Below, piece after piece: positions 41,406 to 49,281 of a stretch of 64,000 bases of DNA. The notes under the pieces were generated by a model that had not been told where the DNA came from, made no database searches, and was given only the letters and a program-made list of their open reading frames with translations. Source of the DNA: Bacteroidaceae bacterium (GTDB lineage: Bacteria; Bacteroidota; Bacteroidia; Bacteroidales; Bacteroidaceae); contig JAGAYF010000039.1 of assembly GCA_017940605.1 (NCBI GenBank), positions 50,846 to 114,845 of the forward strand, read 5' to 3'. The position numbers were made by a program, and so were the translations under genes. Every line of letters starts with the position of its first letter. Position 1 is the first letter of the stretch.

Positions 41406-42338
41406 TTATTTTTTCCGACCCTTGCGAACAGCCTTTGAGGAAGTGGGCGCTGACAAAGCCGCAACGGGGTGCAGTTGCTGCAACAACCATTTGGGGTGAT
41501 TGGTGCAGATGGCCTTCATCTGCTGGTAGTGGGAAAAATAGTAGGCATGTTCCTGCGGCGACACGGCACTGTGAATGCCCACGACGTCGCGGTCGACATT
41601 GTAGGTGCTGTATTGGATGCCCGCCTCTTGGAAAGCCTCGACGGGATGGCCCTCCAGGAAAGCATAGGCCTGCGAGGGGAGGTTGGCCCACGTGTAACCG
41701 TTCTCCAAAAACTTTTGGGGACGTGCCTTGCGCATCCAGCCTATGGGTATGTGGTACTGTTGGCACAGCTTGTTGCATTCGCGCATCACGTTGAAGTCGG
41801 CAGTGCATATAAACTCTACGAAGGCTTCGGCCTTCTTCCTGCGTATGATTTGGCAGGCGCGGCGGCAGGCGTTGATGGCCCACTGGGGCTGCTCGGTGGG
41901 ATGGAATATGCGCTTGATGTCAAGCCACAGGCGGGTGCAACTGCCCTTAACCATGACGGCATCAAGGTAATCCTCCAACGTAGGCAGCATCTCTCCGTTT
42001 TCCAGCAAGCCCGTGGCGCGCAGTTCCGCCAGGGTGTGCTTCCAGGGTTGCAGGCCGCCCACGGTGCATCGGCCGTCGGCGTGGGTCACGAGGATATTGT
42101 CGTCGGCCGTCCAGTAGATGTCACACTCTGCCGCATAGCAACCCAGGTCCATGGCATAGCGGAGCGATGCCATGCTGTTGTCGGGCAGTTGAGCCTCGGC
42201 TGCACCGCCCCTGTGGGCCACCACTTTGTTTTGGCACGGCAGGGGAGCCCTGCGCCGGGCCGTGGCAGGCATGGCCGGCAGGACCAGCATCAGGAAGACG
42301 GACAGGATGGGAAGAATGTGTTTGAAACGGTTCATCAT
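41406..42338 (-). CDS. Exported glycerophosphodiester phosphodiesterase
   Basis: This encodes 310 residues with a signal peptide (ILPILSVFLMLVLPAMPATA). The GDPD core begins KVVAHRGGAAEAQLPDNS (the usual PENS/PENT is PDNS here), then AAECDIYWTADDNILVTHAD with the metal-binding Glu and Asp and catalytic His, RLWLDIKRIF, and later a IGWMRKA segment and YSTYNVDRDVVG. It hydrolyses glycerophosphodiesters in the periplasm. It is the last gene of a four-gene minus-strand operon (DUF554, symporter, FAD oxidoreductase, GDPD) and starts 15 bp after the oxidoreductase. The Glu-to-Asp change in the substrate loop may alter activity. Confidence 0.87.
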   Translation of the reverse strand: MMNRFKHILPILSVFLMLVLPAMPATARRRAPLPCQNKVVAHRGGAAEAQLPDNSMASLRYAMDLGCYAAECDIYWTADDNILVTHADGRCTVGGLQPWKHTLAELRATGLLENGEMLPTLEDYLDAVMVKGSCTRLWLDIKRIFHPTEQPQWAINACRRACQIIRRKKAEAFVEFICTADFNVMRECNKLCQQYHIPIGWMRKARPQKFLENGYTWANLPSQAYAFLEGHPVEAFQEAGIQYSTYNVDRDVVGIHSAVSPQEHAYYFSHYQQMKAICTNHPKWLLQQLHPVAALSAPTSSKAVRKGRKK

Positions 42339-42353
42339 TACTAAATATCAAAA

Positions 42354-43661
42354 TTATATGACCGCGCCCCATTGGCGCAACGTGGCCATGAGCATTGCCG
42401 TGTCGGCCTGCAAAACGGTTTTCCCCGACTGCACGCATTGCGCAGCGGCCACTCCGGCAGCCTGTCCCGTTCCCATGCAGCTGGCTTGTACGCGGAGCGA
42501 CGCAAAGGCCTGGCGGTCGGCACTGATGCAGCGGCCGCCGACGAGCAGGTTGGGGAAATTGTGGGCATACAGCGCGCGGTAGGGCACGTAGGCGGGCTTC
42601 TCCAGGAAATGGCAGCCTTGGGAAGGGCCGTTGGCCACGTGGATGTCGATGGGATGTGCGCCGCGTGATACGCTGTCCTCATAGCGGACGGCATTCAGGT
42701 ACTCGGCGGCGGTAATGGTGTGTGCGCCGAGGATGCGGCGCGTTTCGCGCGGACCTGCCTGTACGGCGGTGGCCGAAATGTAGCTATGGCGGAACTCCGG
42801 GAAATGTTCCTTGAGTATTTGCGCCATGCGGAAAGCATCTTCGCGCAGGTGCATTTCAGCCGCCGCAAAGTTGCGGTTGTCGCAGGCATCGGCGGCAACG
42901 CGCGTCATATTGACGGCTACCGTTCCGTCATGCAGGAGCGTGCAGAACCACGGGCCGCCAAATTCGGGCAAGCCCAGTTCCTGCTGCCGTGCCAGCAATG
43001 CTTCGCGTATGGGCAGGCAGTGGCAGTTGACGCCTTGGCGGTTGTGGTGCATGGCCTGGCTGATGAGCGGCGAGTCGGTGTCGACGCCCGACAAGACGAA
43101 GATGAGCGAAGCAGGTTGCAGGGGTTCGCCGTTCTGAGGTTGCATGGGAACGCCGGCCATGTGGGCCAAATCGGCATCGCCCGTACAGTCAACGAACATG
43201 CGCCCCTCCAGGGCTTCCGTGCCGCTTTTGTTTTCCATGATGACATGGGTAATCTCGTTTCCTTCCTGTCGGCAGCCGCTTATGTAGGAGTGGGCGAATA
43301 CTTTTACGCCTGCCTCCTGCACCATGCGCTGGACGCACAGTTTGTAAAGCTCGGGATCAAAGGCAATATTGCCCAGCGGTTCTTCCACAAGGCCGCCGCC
43401 CATGCCGACAAGGCGTTCCACGAAATCCCAAGGCAGGCCGCCTATGACTTTCTCGCCGTTATAGGTGAACACGCTCAAGGGGGCAATCAGCCCGGCCGTG
43501 GCCATGCCGCCCAGGAAGCCGTAGCGTTCAATCAATGCCGTGGAAGCGCCCAACCGTGCCGCCGCAACGGCGGCAATGAAGCCGGCAGGGCCGCCGCCGC
43601 ACACGACAACGTCGTATTTGTCCGCAACACGGGCCGTTTTTTCAATATGAATGGTATGCAT
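42354..43661 (-). CDS. FAD-dependent oxidoreductase (FAD_oxidored family)
   Basis: This encodes 435 residues from the ATG at 43661, without a signal peptide. KYDVVVCGGGPAGFIAAVAA and TALIERYGFLGGMATAGLI form the FAD-binding Rossmann unit. FVDCTGDADLAHMAGVP and the C-terminal LLVGGRCISADRQAFASLRV are the other conserved flavin blocks of this family. The function is oxidation or reduction of an unknown, probably imported, metabolite. It sits between the symporter gene (33 bp upstream) and the GDPD gene (15 bp downstream). It is a relative of the proteins at 1401-2726 and 23354-25201. Confidence 0.87.
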   Translation of the reverse strand: MHTIHIEKTARVADKYDVVVCGGGPAGFIAAVAAARLGASTALIERYGFLGGMATAGLIAPLSVFTYNGEKVIGGLPWDFVERLVGMGGGLVEEPLGNIAFDPELYKLCVQRMVQEAGVKVFAHSYISGCRQEGNEITHVIMENKSGTEALEGRMFVDCTGDADLAHMAGVPMQPQNGEPLQPASLIFVLSGVDTDSPLISQAMHHNRQGVNCHCLPIREALLARQQELGLPEFGGPWFCTLLHDGTVAVNMTRVAADACDNRNFAAAEMHLREDAFRMAQILKEHFPEFRHSYISATAVQAGPRETRRILGAHTITAAEYLNAVRYEDSVSRGAHPIDIHVANGPSQGCHFLEKPAYVPYRALYAHNFPNLLVGGRCISADRQAFASLRVQASCMGTGQAAGVAAAQCVQSGKTVLQADTAMLMATLRQWGAVI

Positions 43662-43694
43662 ATCGCTATGAAAAATCTGTTTTATGGTGAACAA

Positions 43695-45425
43695 TCATCG
43701 TTTCCGCGCCTTCAGCAGCAACACGACAAGGGCAACGACCGACATGACAAGGCCCACGGTGAGTAACAGGCGGCCGGTGGCGGCGAACACGAAGGAAAGA
43801 CCGATGGAAATAAGGCCAATGGCCAGATAAGTCCCCATCATGATGCGGATAGCCATGCTGGAATAGGCTGCACCCGCCTTGCGGGCTGCGCTGTCCTGAT
43901 CTGCGGCAGTGCCACCTTGATCAGCGGCCGCGCCGTCCTCCTTTGCAATGAGTTGCTGCACGACAGTGTAGCCGTTGGCGGTAGCGCGCCTGCGGTTGAC
44001 CCACTCCAGCACGATCAAGATCAGGATGGGCAGCAGGCAACCCACGATAGCGTCGGCCGTCTCGGCGTGCGAGCCGACCCAGTCGGCGCATACGACGCGG
44101 AATTTCACCAAAAGGGCGGCGACATACGTGATTCCCATGGATATGAAGATGTCCCGCGCGGTCATATGCCGAGAAAAGAGTCCCCAAATCGAGGGAATGA
44201 AAATCGGCATGATGACAATGACCAGAATGGTGACTACAACCTTCTCCGCACCGCCCATATAGGGGATGAGGGCCGCGATAACGGTGAGGGCCGCGCCGTA
44301 AAGATAGGTAAACAGCTTGCCTACGCGTATTTTCTGCCGTTCGGTGGCATCCTTGTGGCGCGGCGCGTAAAGGTCGTTGGTGAAAACGTTGGCAAACACG
44401 TTGAGCGTCCCGGACACCATGGAGAGCGTGGCGGATATCATGGCGGCAACCATGAAACCCAACAGGCCCGGGCCAAGCACGCGCTCGCTAATGAGCATGT
44501 AGGCCTGCTCGGGATTGGCCGCAGGGTCGATAATGCGGTAGGCCATGGCGGGAGTGTACCACAGGATGGGGGTCAGGATGTACAGAATGCCCACAAGATA
44601 GGAGCTCTTGCGCGCTTCACGCGCGTTGGGCACGCTGATGTAGCGCTGCACAAAGGGCCAGTCACCGCCGATGGTGAATGCGTTGAGCAGACACCACAGG
44701 ATGAGCCACTGCCACGTGTATTGCTCATTGAACAGGCGGAAATGGCCCGCGGGCATCTGGCCCACGAACTGCCCCAGGCCGCCGACGGCATGGATGGACA
44801 GGGGAACGAGGATGAGAATCATGGCAAAGAGGATGGCAAACTGCACAACGTCGGTCATGAGCACGGCCAAGTAGCCCCCCATGGCCGTATAGACCAGCGT
44901 AATGATGCCCATGACGATGATGGCCCAGGTCACGGACAGATGGCCCGTGGCGGGATCGGCCAGCATGTGGCCCTCGGGCAGCGGCATGAGCGCAACGACC
45001 ATGATGCCTATGGCGTAGAGCGAAACGGCCGTGTGCACACCGCGGCCGAAAATGAGTACGATGGAATAGAAGTTGAGTGTGTGCCGCCCGAAGCGGATGG
45101 TAAGGTACTCGGCAGGCGAATCAATCTTCATACGGCTCCAGATGCCCGATATCCAGCGGCCCACGGCAAACGAGCCCACGCCCAGCATCATGCCCAGAAA
45201 GGCGGCAACGAGACCGCTGCGGTAGGCAACGCCACCCCACACGACAAACGTGCTGGCGGAAAAGAGCGTCATGTAAGTGGACAGGCCCGACAGCCACCAC
45301 GACGAGTTGCGGCCGGCTATGAACATGTCCTTGGAAGTGGCGATGTGCTTGCCCAGATAATAGCCCACGGCCAGCAGGCCCACGAAAAAGATCAGGATAA
45401 TTGCGTAATCGACAGTGTGTAACAT
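43695..45425 (-). CDS. Sodium:solute symporter (SSS family)
   Basis: This encodes 576 residues from the ATG at 45425; the longer open frame overlaps the DUF554 gene. It has 13-14 membrane helices starting with DYAIILIFFVGLLAVGYYLG. SSS features are SKDMFIAGRNSSWWLSGLST, SASTFVVWGGVAYRSG and the Na+-site helix AAMISATLSMVSGTLNVFAN. A hydrophilic Ala/Asp-rich loop (GAAADQGGTAADQDSAARK) precedes the last two helices. It imports a small solute with sodium. It begins 8 bp after DUF554 and is followed by the FAD oxidoreductase and the GDPD, a context parallel to 25254-26801. Confidence 0.92.
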   Translation of the reverse strand: MLHTVDYAIILIFFVGLLAVGYYLGKHIATSKDMFIAGRNSSWWLSGLSTYMTLFSASTFVVWGGVAYRSGLVAAFLGMMLGVGSFAVGRWISGIWSRMKIDSPAEYLTIRFGRHTLNFYSIVLIFGRGVHTAVSLYAIGIMVVALMPLPEGHMLADPATGHLSVTWAIIVMGIITLVYTAMGGYLAVLMTDVVQFAILFAMILILVPLSIHAVGGLGQFVGQMPAGHFRLFNEQYTWQWLILWCLLNAFTIGGDWPFVQRYISVPNAREARKSSYLVGILYILTPILWYTPAMAYRIIDPAANPEQAYMLISERVLGPGLLGFMVAAMISATLSMVSGTLNVFANVFTNDLYAPRHKDATERQKIRVGKLFTYLYGAALTVIAALIPYMGGAEKVVVTILVIVIMPIFIPSIWGLFSRHMTARDIFISMGITYVAALLVKFRVVCADWVGSHAETADAIVGCLLPILILIVLEWVNRRRATANGYTVVQQLIAKEDGAAADQGGTAADQDSAARKAGAAYSSMAIRIMMGTYLAIGLISIGLSFVFAATGRLLLTVGLVMSVVALVVLLLKARKR

Positions 45426-45433
45426 AATGGTTT

Positions 45434-46123
45434 TCAAAAGAGGGATTTGACAAGAAACCACAGGACGGGCACGAGCAATGAGGGCAGCAGATTGAGCGTC
45501 TTGACATTCTTGATGTCCAGGAGCGACAGGCCGGAGCCCGTAATGAGCAGGCCGCCCACAATGAGGAGCTCCGCCATGAGTGCATCGCTGATGGCGGTGC
45601 TGGAAATGCACGAGATGAGGTAGAAAAGGCCCTGCCAGCAGAACAGGACGGGCGCGGCCAGCACCATGCCGATGCCGTAGGTGGAGGCAAAGACGACAGA
45701 GGACACCAAGTCGAGCGTGGCGTTGGTAAAGAGGAACGTGTGGTCGCCCTTGAGGGCGCTGATGACAGGTCCGAGCATGGACAGCGGCCCTATGCAGTAG
45801 AGCAGGATGGCCGTTGACAGCCCCTTGGACAGGTTGCCGCCCTTGTTCAGCCGGGACTGGCGGTCGACCAGCCTGCAGAAACGCCCGTCCAGGTCCAGGG
45901 CAGTGCCCACGACGCCCCCGAGGGCTATGGACACGATGAAAAGAATGGGGTACTGGCTCTTGGGCAGATGGGTGATGGTTGCGTTGAGCCCGATGGCCAG
46001 GCTGGCCAGCCCCAGCCCGTTGTAGAGCACGGTCCTGTACTGTTCCTTGATGCCTTGGTGGAGCAATGCGCCCAGGATGCTGCCCACGATAATAGTGCCT
46101 GTGTTGACAATCGTTCCTAACAT
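45434..46123 (-). CDS. DUF554 family membrane protein
   Basis: This encodes 229 residues, the usual DUF554 length, with six or seven hydrophobic segments. Family patterns are the start MLGTIVNTGTIIVGSILGAL, then GLGLASLAIGLNATI, a YCIGPLSMLGPVISALKGD segment and STYGIGMVLAAPVLF. It is probably a transporter or regulator of one; the true function is not established. It is the first gene of the minus-strand operon continuing with the SSS symporter, 8 bp downstream. Confidence 0.9.
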   Translation of the reverse strand: MLGTIVNTGTIIVGSILGALLHQGIKEQYRTVLYNGLGLASLAIGLNATITHLPKSQYPILFIVSIALGGVVGTALDLDGRFCRLVDRQSRLNKGGNLSKGLSTAILLYCIGPLSMLGPVISALKGDHTFLFTNATLDLVSSVVFASTYGIGMVLAAPVLFCWQGLFYLISCISSTAISDALMAELLIVGGLLITGSGLSLLDIKNVKTLNLLPSLLVPVLWFLVKSLF

Positions 46124-46146
46124 GACTTGTAGCGGTTAAATTGACA

Positions 46147-46154
46147 CAAAATTA
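46147..46154 (-). promoter_or_regulatory. -7 promoter box of the DUF554 operon
   Basis: The minus strand reads TAATTTTG, 23 bp upstream of the ATG at 46123. A 22-bp-period array begins about 90 bp further upstream. Confidence 0.5.
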
Positions 46155-46246
46155 CGAAAAACCATGGAAACGAGTTCATTTTCCTGTGGTTAAATGCATC
46201 CTTGGAGGCATCGCCCACGCCCGCGCAGGGCCTATGGCATTTCCGC

Positions 46247-46355
46247 AAGGCGCAAGAGCCCCTCCTGCAAGGCGTAAGGGCAGCGAGAATGCGGCCCGAA
46301 AAATTTCAGACAAGGCGCAAGCATTCCACCGACAAGGGGTAAAAGCCATGCCCTG
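46247..46355 (+). repeat. 22-bp-period intergenic array (AAGGCG/GCGGCC module), copy 3
   Basis: Units start at 46247 (AAGGCGCAAG), 46269 (AAGGCGTAAG), 46291 (GCGGCCCGAAAAA, 21 bp), 46312 (AAGGCGCAAG) and 46334 (AAGGGGTAAA). It lies between the DUF554 promoter and the terminator of the isomerase-like gene; no gene is seen in this 350-bp gap. Confidence 0.8.
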
Positions 46356-46418
46356 CGCCCACACGCCTGACTACCGCCCATCACCGCCAGGCATCGGCCC
46401 ACGACAGGGACAAAAAAC

Positions 46419-46448
46419 ATGGTGCGGCCCGCTGCCGAGCCGCACCAT
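46419..46448 (-). terminator. Rho-independent terminator of the DUF1080 cluster
   Basis: On the minus strand, ATGGTGCGGC and GCCGCACCAT form a 10-bp stem with a 10-nt loop, followed by GTTTTTTG. It sits 28 bp after the stop of the isomerase-like gene. Confidence 0.8.
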
Positions 46449-46475
46449 AATACTGATTGGTGGTAAAGGGTCAAC

Positions 46476-47366
46476 TTATTTGGAATAGCTGGCCTTTACT
46501 TCCTTGAGGTTCTGCAGGTATTGGGCACAACGCTTCACGCCTTCCATGATGTCAATCGTGCCGTCGGTGTGCTCCATCTCGACTACATAGCCCTTCATGC
46601 CGCTCAGCTTGTAGTTGTTGAAGATGGCGTCGAATCCTACCATGCCGCTCTCGCCCAATTCGTAGCGGTCCTTGATGTGCAGCAGCTCGAAGCGGCCGGG
46701 GTACTTCTTGTAGTAGTGCACGGGGGCCTGCTTGGCCATGACGCACCAGTACACGTCCATCTGGAAGAACACATACTCGGGGTTGGTGTTCTGAATAAAG
46801 TAATCGTACCACAGGACATCGGTTCCCTCAATCTTTTCGTACTCAAAGGAATGGCTGTGGTAGCCGTACTTGATGCCGGCAGCCTTGCACTTCTGGCCGA
46901 TGGCGTTGTGGTAGTCGCACAGGGTCTGGGCCTCCTTGAGGCTCTTGGGGAAGTGGTCGGAAGGAGTGACAATGTACTTCATGCCAGCGGCCTTGTGGGC
47001 CTTGATGGCCTCATCCCACCACTCCAGGGCGGCGGTGAAGTCGTGGTTGGCCAGTTCCTCCTTGGACAGGCGGTGGGCCGTGTGAGACGATACCGACTTC
47101 AGGCCGGCATCCTCAAGATCCTTCTTGTACTGCTCGGGCGACACGCCGTAGAACTTGCCGTCACCGTAGTGAGCAGCCTCGGCACCCGTGTATCCATACT
47201 GCTTCAGCTTCTTGAACACCTCGGCATGGTTCTTTGCATAGAGCTCGGGCTTGCCAATGAGCGTGCGCAGCGAATAGAGCTGGAGCGACATCTCCTTCTG
47301 GGCTGCACCGGCAGGGATGCAGAGCAACAGGAAGGCAATGAGTGAAAGATAAATTTGTTTTTTCAT
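46476..47366 (-). CDS. Exported sugar phosphate isomerase/epimerase-like TIM-barrel protein
   Basis: This encodes 296 residues with a signal peptide (IYLSLIAFLLLCIPAGAAQ). The AP-endonuclease-2-type TIM barrel is seen in MSLQLYSLRTLIGKPELYAK, YGYTGAEAAHYG, SSHTAHRLSKEEL and the metal-ligand strands YGYHSHSFEYE, VFFQMDVYWCVM, FELLHIKDRYEL and YVVEMEHTDGT. Secreted members of this family accompany DUF1080 and Gfo/Idh proteins in Bacteroidetes, where keto-sugar epimerisation or elimination is proposed. It is the last gene of the minus-strand cluster, 29 bp after the DUF1080 lipoprotein, and is followed by a terminator. Confidence 0.87.
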   Translation of the reverse strand: MKKQIYLSLIAFLLLCIPAGAAQKEMSLQLYSLRTLIGKPELYAKNHAEVFKKLKQYGYTGAEAAHYGDGKFYGVSPEQYKKDLEDAGLKSVSSHTAHRLSKEELANHDFTAALEWWDEAIKAHKAAGMKYIVTPSDHFPKSLKEAQTLCDYHNAIGQKCKAAGIKYGYHSHSFEYEKIEGTDVLWYDYFIQNTNPEYVFFQMDVYWCVMAKQAPVHYYKKYPGRFELLHIKDRYELGESGMVGFDAIFNNYKLSGMKGYVVEMEHTDGTIDIMEGVKRCAQYLQNLKEVKASYSK

Positions 47367-47395
47367 GACATCAATGTTTTTTGTTCATTTACTGA

Positions 47396-48301
47396 TTATT
47401 CCATGACCTTGATGCGGATGTTGCGATACCACACGTCGTCGCCGTGGTCCTGCAGGGCTATGTAGCCACCGTCACCATCCTGTCCGCCGCCAATGTTCTT
47501 CAGCAGTTCATAGGCAATGGGGAATTCTCCGCCCTCCTTGAACTTGCTGCCCTGAAGCATCTCAATCCATTTGGGCGTCCACAGATGGTACTCCAGCACG
47601 TTCTGGTCGTTCTGGCCGTGGATGACCGTACCCTTGAACACGACAATCTTGGCCTTGTTCCATTCGCCGAAGGGCTTGGCGTTCTGGGGCTTGGCGGGAA
47701 TCATGTCATAGAGTGACGCAGCCTGGCGGTTGCCGTCCACACCCAGCTGGGCATCCACATGGTTGGCATTGTCCAGGACTTGGTACTCAGAACAGCTCTG
47801 CCAGATGGGAACGGAGACTTCCTTGTCGCCGTCCTTGGTCATTACTTCCTGGGCCAGGTAGAAAATACCCGAGTTGCCGCCCTTGGAAATCTTGTATTCC
47901 AGCTCGAGCGTGAAGTTCTTGAATTTGTGTGCGAAGAGCAAATCGCCGCCGCCCTCAACCTGGGCCTCGCCCGTACCTGAGCCTTTCAGGTGGATAGCGC
48001 CGTCCTCTACGTCCCAGCTTGTGGGAGGCTCTGCCATGTTGTATCCGCGCCAGTTGGTCAGCGTCTTGCCGTCAAAGAGGGTAATGTAGCCGTCGGCATC
48101 GGTGGGCAGTGCGCTCAAGTCGACCTGCTCATTCTCTACGATATTGAATTCGGGCACGCCGGCGGCAGCAGTCTTGTCGTTGTCAGCCTTGCAGCATGAA
48201 CATTTCTCGCAGCCGCAATTGCATTGGCTCTTGCAGCCTTTCTTTCCGCAGCAGGAAGCCAACAGGGCCACACAGGCTGCAATGAGAAGCAGTTTCTTCA
48301 T
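47396..48301 (-). CDS. DUF1080 lipoprotein (3-keto-disaccharide hydrolase family) with Cys-rich N-terminus
   Basis: This encodes 301 residues. The lipobox LLASC places the lipidated Cys at residue 17. It is followed by CGKKGCKSQCNCGCEKCSCC, giving nine Cys in 22 residues, an unusual metal-binding-like linker. The DUF1080 jelly-roll (about 65-300) shows YITLFDGKTLTNWRGYN, GGDLLFAHKFKNFTLELEYK, KGGNSGIFYLAQE, YQVLDNANH, ASLYDMIPAKPQ and DHGDDVWYRNIRIK. PF06439 is described as 3-keto-glycoside hydrolase. It is located in the outer membrane or periplasm and encoded with a second DUF1080 protein 87 bp upstream. The two probably act in sequence or on different anomers. Confidence 0.88.
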   Translation of the reverse strand: MKKLLLIAACVALLASCCGKKGCKSQCNCGCEKCSCCKADNDKTAAAGVPEFNIVENEQVDLSALPTDADGYITLFDGKTLTNWRGYNMAEPPTSWDVEDGAIHLKGSGTGEAQVEGGGDLLFAHKFKNFTLELEYKISKGGNSGIFYLAQEVMTKDGDKEVSVPIWQSCSEYQVLDNANHVDAQLGVDGNRQAASLYDMIPAKPQNAKPFGEWNKAKIVVFKGTVIHGQNDQNVLEYHLWTPKWIEMLQGSKFKEGGEFPIAYELLKNIGGGQDGDGGYIALQDHGDDVWYRNIRIKVME

Positions 48302-48388
48302 AATTTCAGTTTGTTGTTTATTATTTTAAATAGGTATAGGTCCTGCCCCAGCCGCAGGGCATTGGGGCAAGACCTTGTAGGTTGAATA

Positions 48389-49249
48389 TTAGTCAAGTAC
48401 CTTGACGCGAATGTTGCGATACCACACGTCGTCGCCGTGGTCCTGGAAGCCAATGAAGCCCGCATGTTCGTCTCCGCCGCAGTTGCTCAGCAACCGGAAC
48501 GCAGCAGGCCATTTTGCCTCGCTGAACTTTCCGCTTTGCAGCAGCGCGATCCACTCGGGCGTCCACATTTCATACTGCAAGACCTGCACGCCGTTCTGGT
48601 AATGCGTAATCTTGCCGTTGTCAACACGGATCTTGATTTTGTTCCACTGGCCGTAGGGCTTGGCGTTCTGAGGCTTGGCAGGAATCATGTCGTAGAGGGA
48701 AGAAGCCTGGCGGTTGCCGTCCTTTCCCAACTTGGCATCAGGATGGTTTTCATTGTCGAGCACTTGGCATTCAGGGCACGAAACGTAGATAGGCTCCAGT
48801 TTGCTGCCGTCAGCCTTGGCATTCTCGGTGGCCAGGTAGAAGATGCCGGAGTTTCCTCCCTGCGAAATCTTCCATTCCAGTTCCATCTCAAAATTTTTGA
48901 ACTTGTGGGCAAAAATTATGTCGCCACCCTCCTTGCCTTCGCTGGCAGGATTCTTCTTTCCCAAGAACTTCAGGCATCCGTCCTCGAGAATCCAGCGGCT
49001 GGGCACGTGGTTCTTGCCGTATCCACGGAAGCCGTTGAGACTTGTTCCGTCAAAGATCGTGATATAGCCGTTCTTGTCTATGGGGAAACAATGCTTCTCC
49101 CATTTTTCTGGGCCTTGGAATCCCTGAGAGAACGCCAAAACGACCCTGTCGCACTTCTTGGCATCACATTTCTTGGCCTTGTCAGCCGCAAAAGCGCTAT
49201 TACCCACCATTAGGAGCAAGCCGGCCAAAATGCATAAAGTCTTTTTCAT
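48389..49249 (-). CDS. Exported DUF1080 protein (3-keto-disaccharide hydrolase family)
   Basis: This encodes 286 residues from the ATG at 49249 (a GTG three codons upstream is unlikely). A signal peptide (TLCILAGLLLMVGNSAFA) precedes KAKKCDAKKCDRVV, a smaller Cys/Lys stretch. The DUF1080 fold shows YITIFDGTSLNGFRGYG, GGDIIFAHKFKNFEMELEWK, QGGNSGIFYLATE, CPECQVLDNENHPD, ASLYDMIPAKPQ and DHGDDVWYRNIRVK. It probably cleaves a 3-keto-glycoside generated by the neighbouring oxidoreductase. It lies 32 bp after the Tat-signal Gfo/Idh gene. It resembles the DUF1080 lipoprotein downstream but differs in the C-terminal loop (SNCGGDEHAGF). Confidence 0.88.
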   Translation of the reverse strand: MKKTLCILAGLLLMVGNSAFAADKAKKCDAKKCDRVVLAFSQGFQGPEKWEKHCFPIDKNGYITIFDGTSLNGFRGYGKNHVPSRWILEDGCLKFLGKKNPASEGKEGGDIIFAHKFKNFEMELEWKISQGGNSGIFYLATENAKADGSKLEPIYVSCPECQVLDNENHPDAKLGKDGNRQASSLYDMIPAKPQNAKPYGQWNKIKIRVDNGKITHYQNGVQVLQYEMWTPEWIALLQSGKFSEAKWPAAFRLLSNCGGDEHAGFIGFQDHGDDVWYRNIRVKVLD

Positions 49250-49281
49250 CTTCAACACAATCTAGTTGATTTTTCAACAAA

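Noticed and set aside
43917-45422. A 501-codon open frame antisense to the SSS symporter
   Set aside because: Composition typical of a reverse-strand shadow. The symporter frame is supported by membrane helices and family motifs.
49250-49258. GTG start three codons upstream for the DUF1080 protein
   Set aside because: The ATG at 49249 gives a standard MKKT signal peptide start, and the extra residues add nothing.
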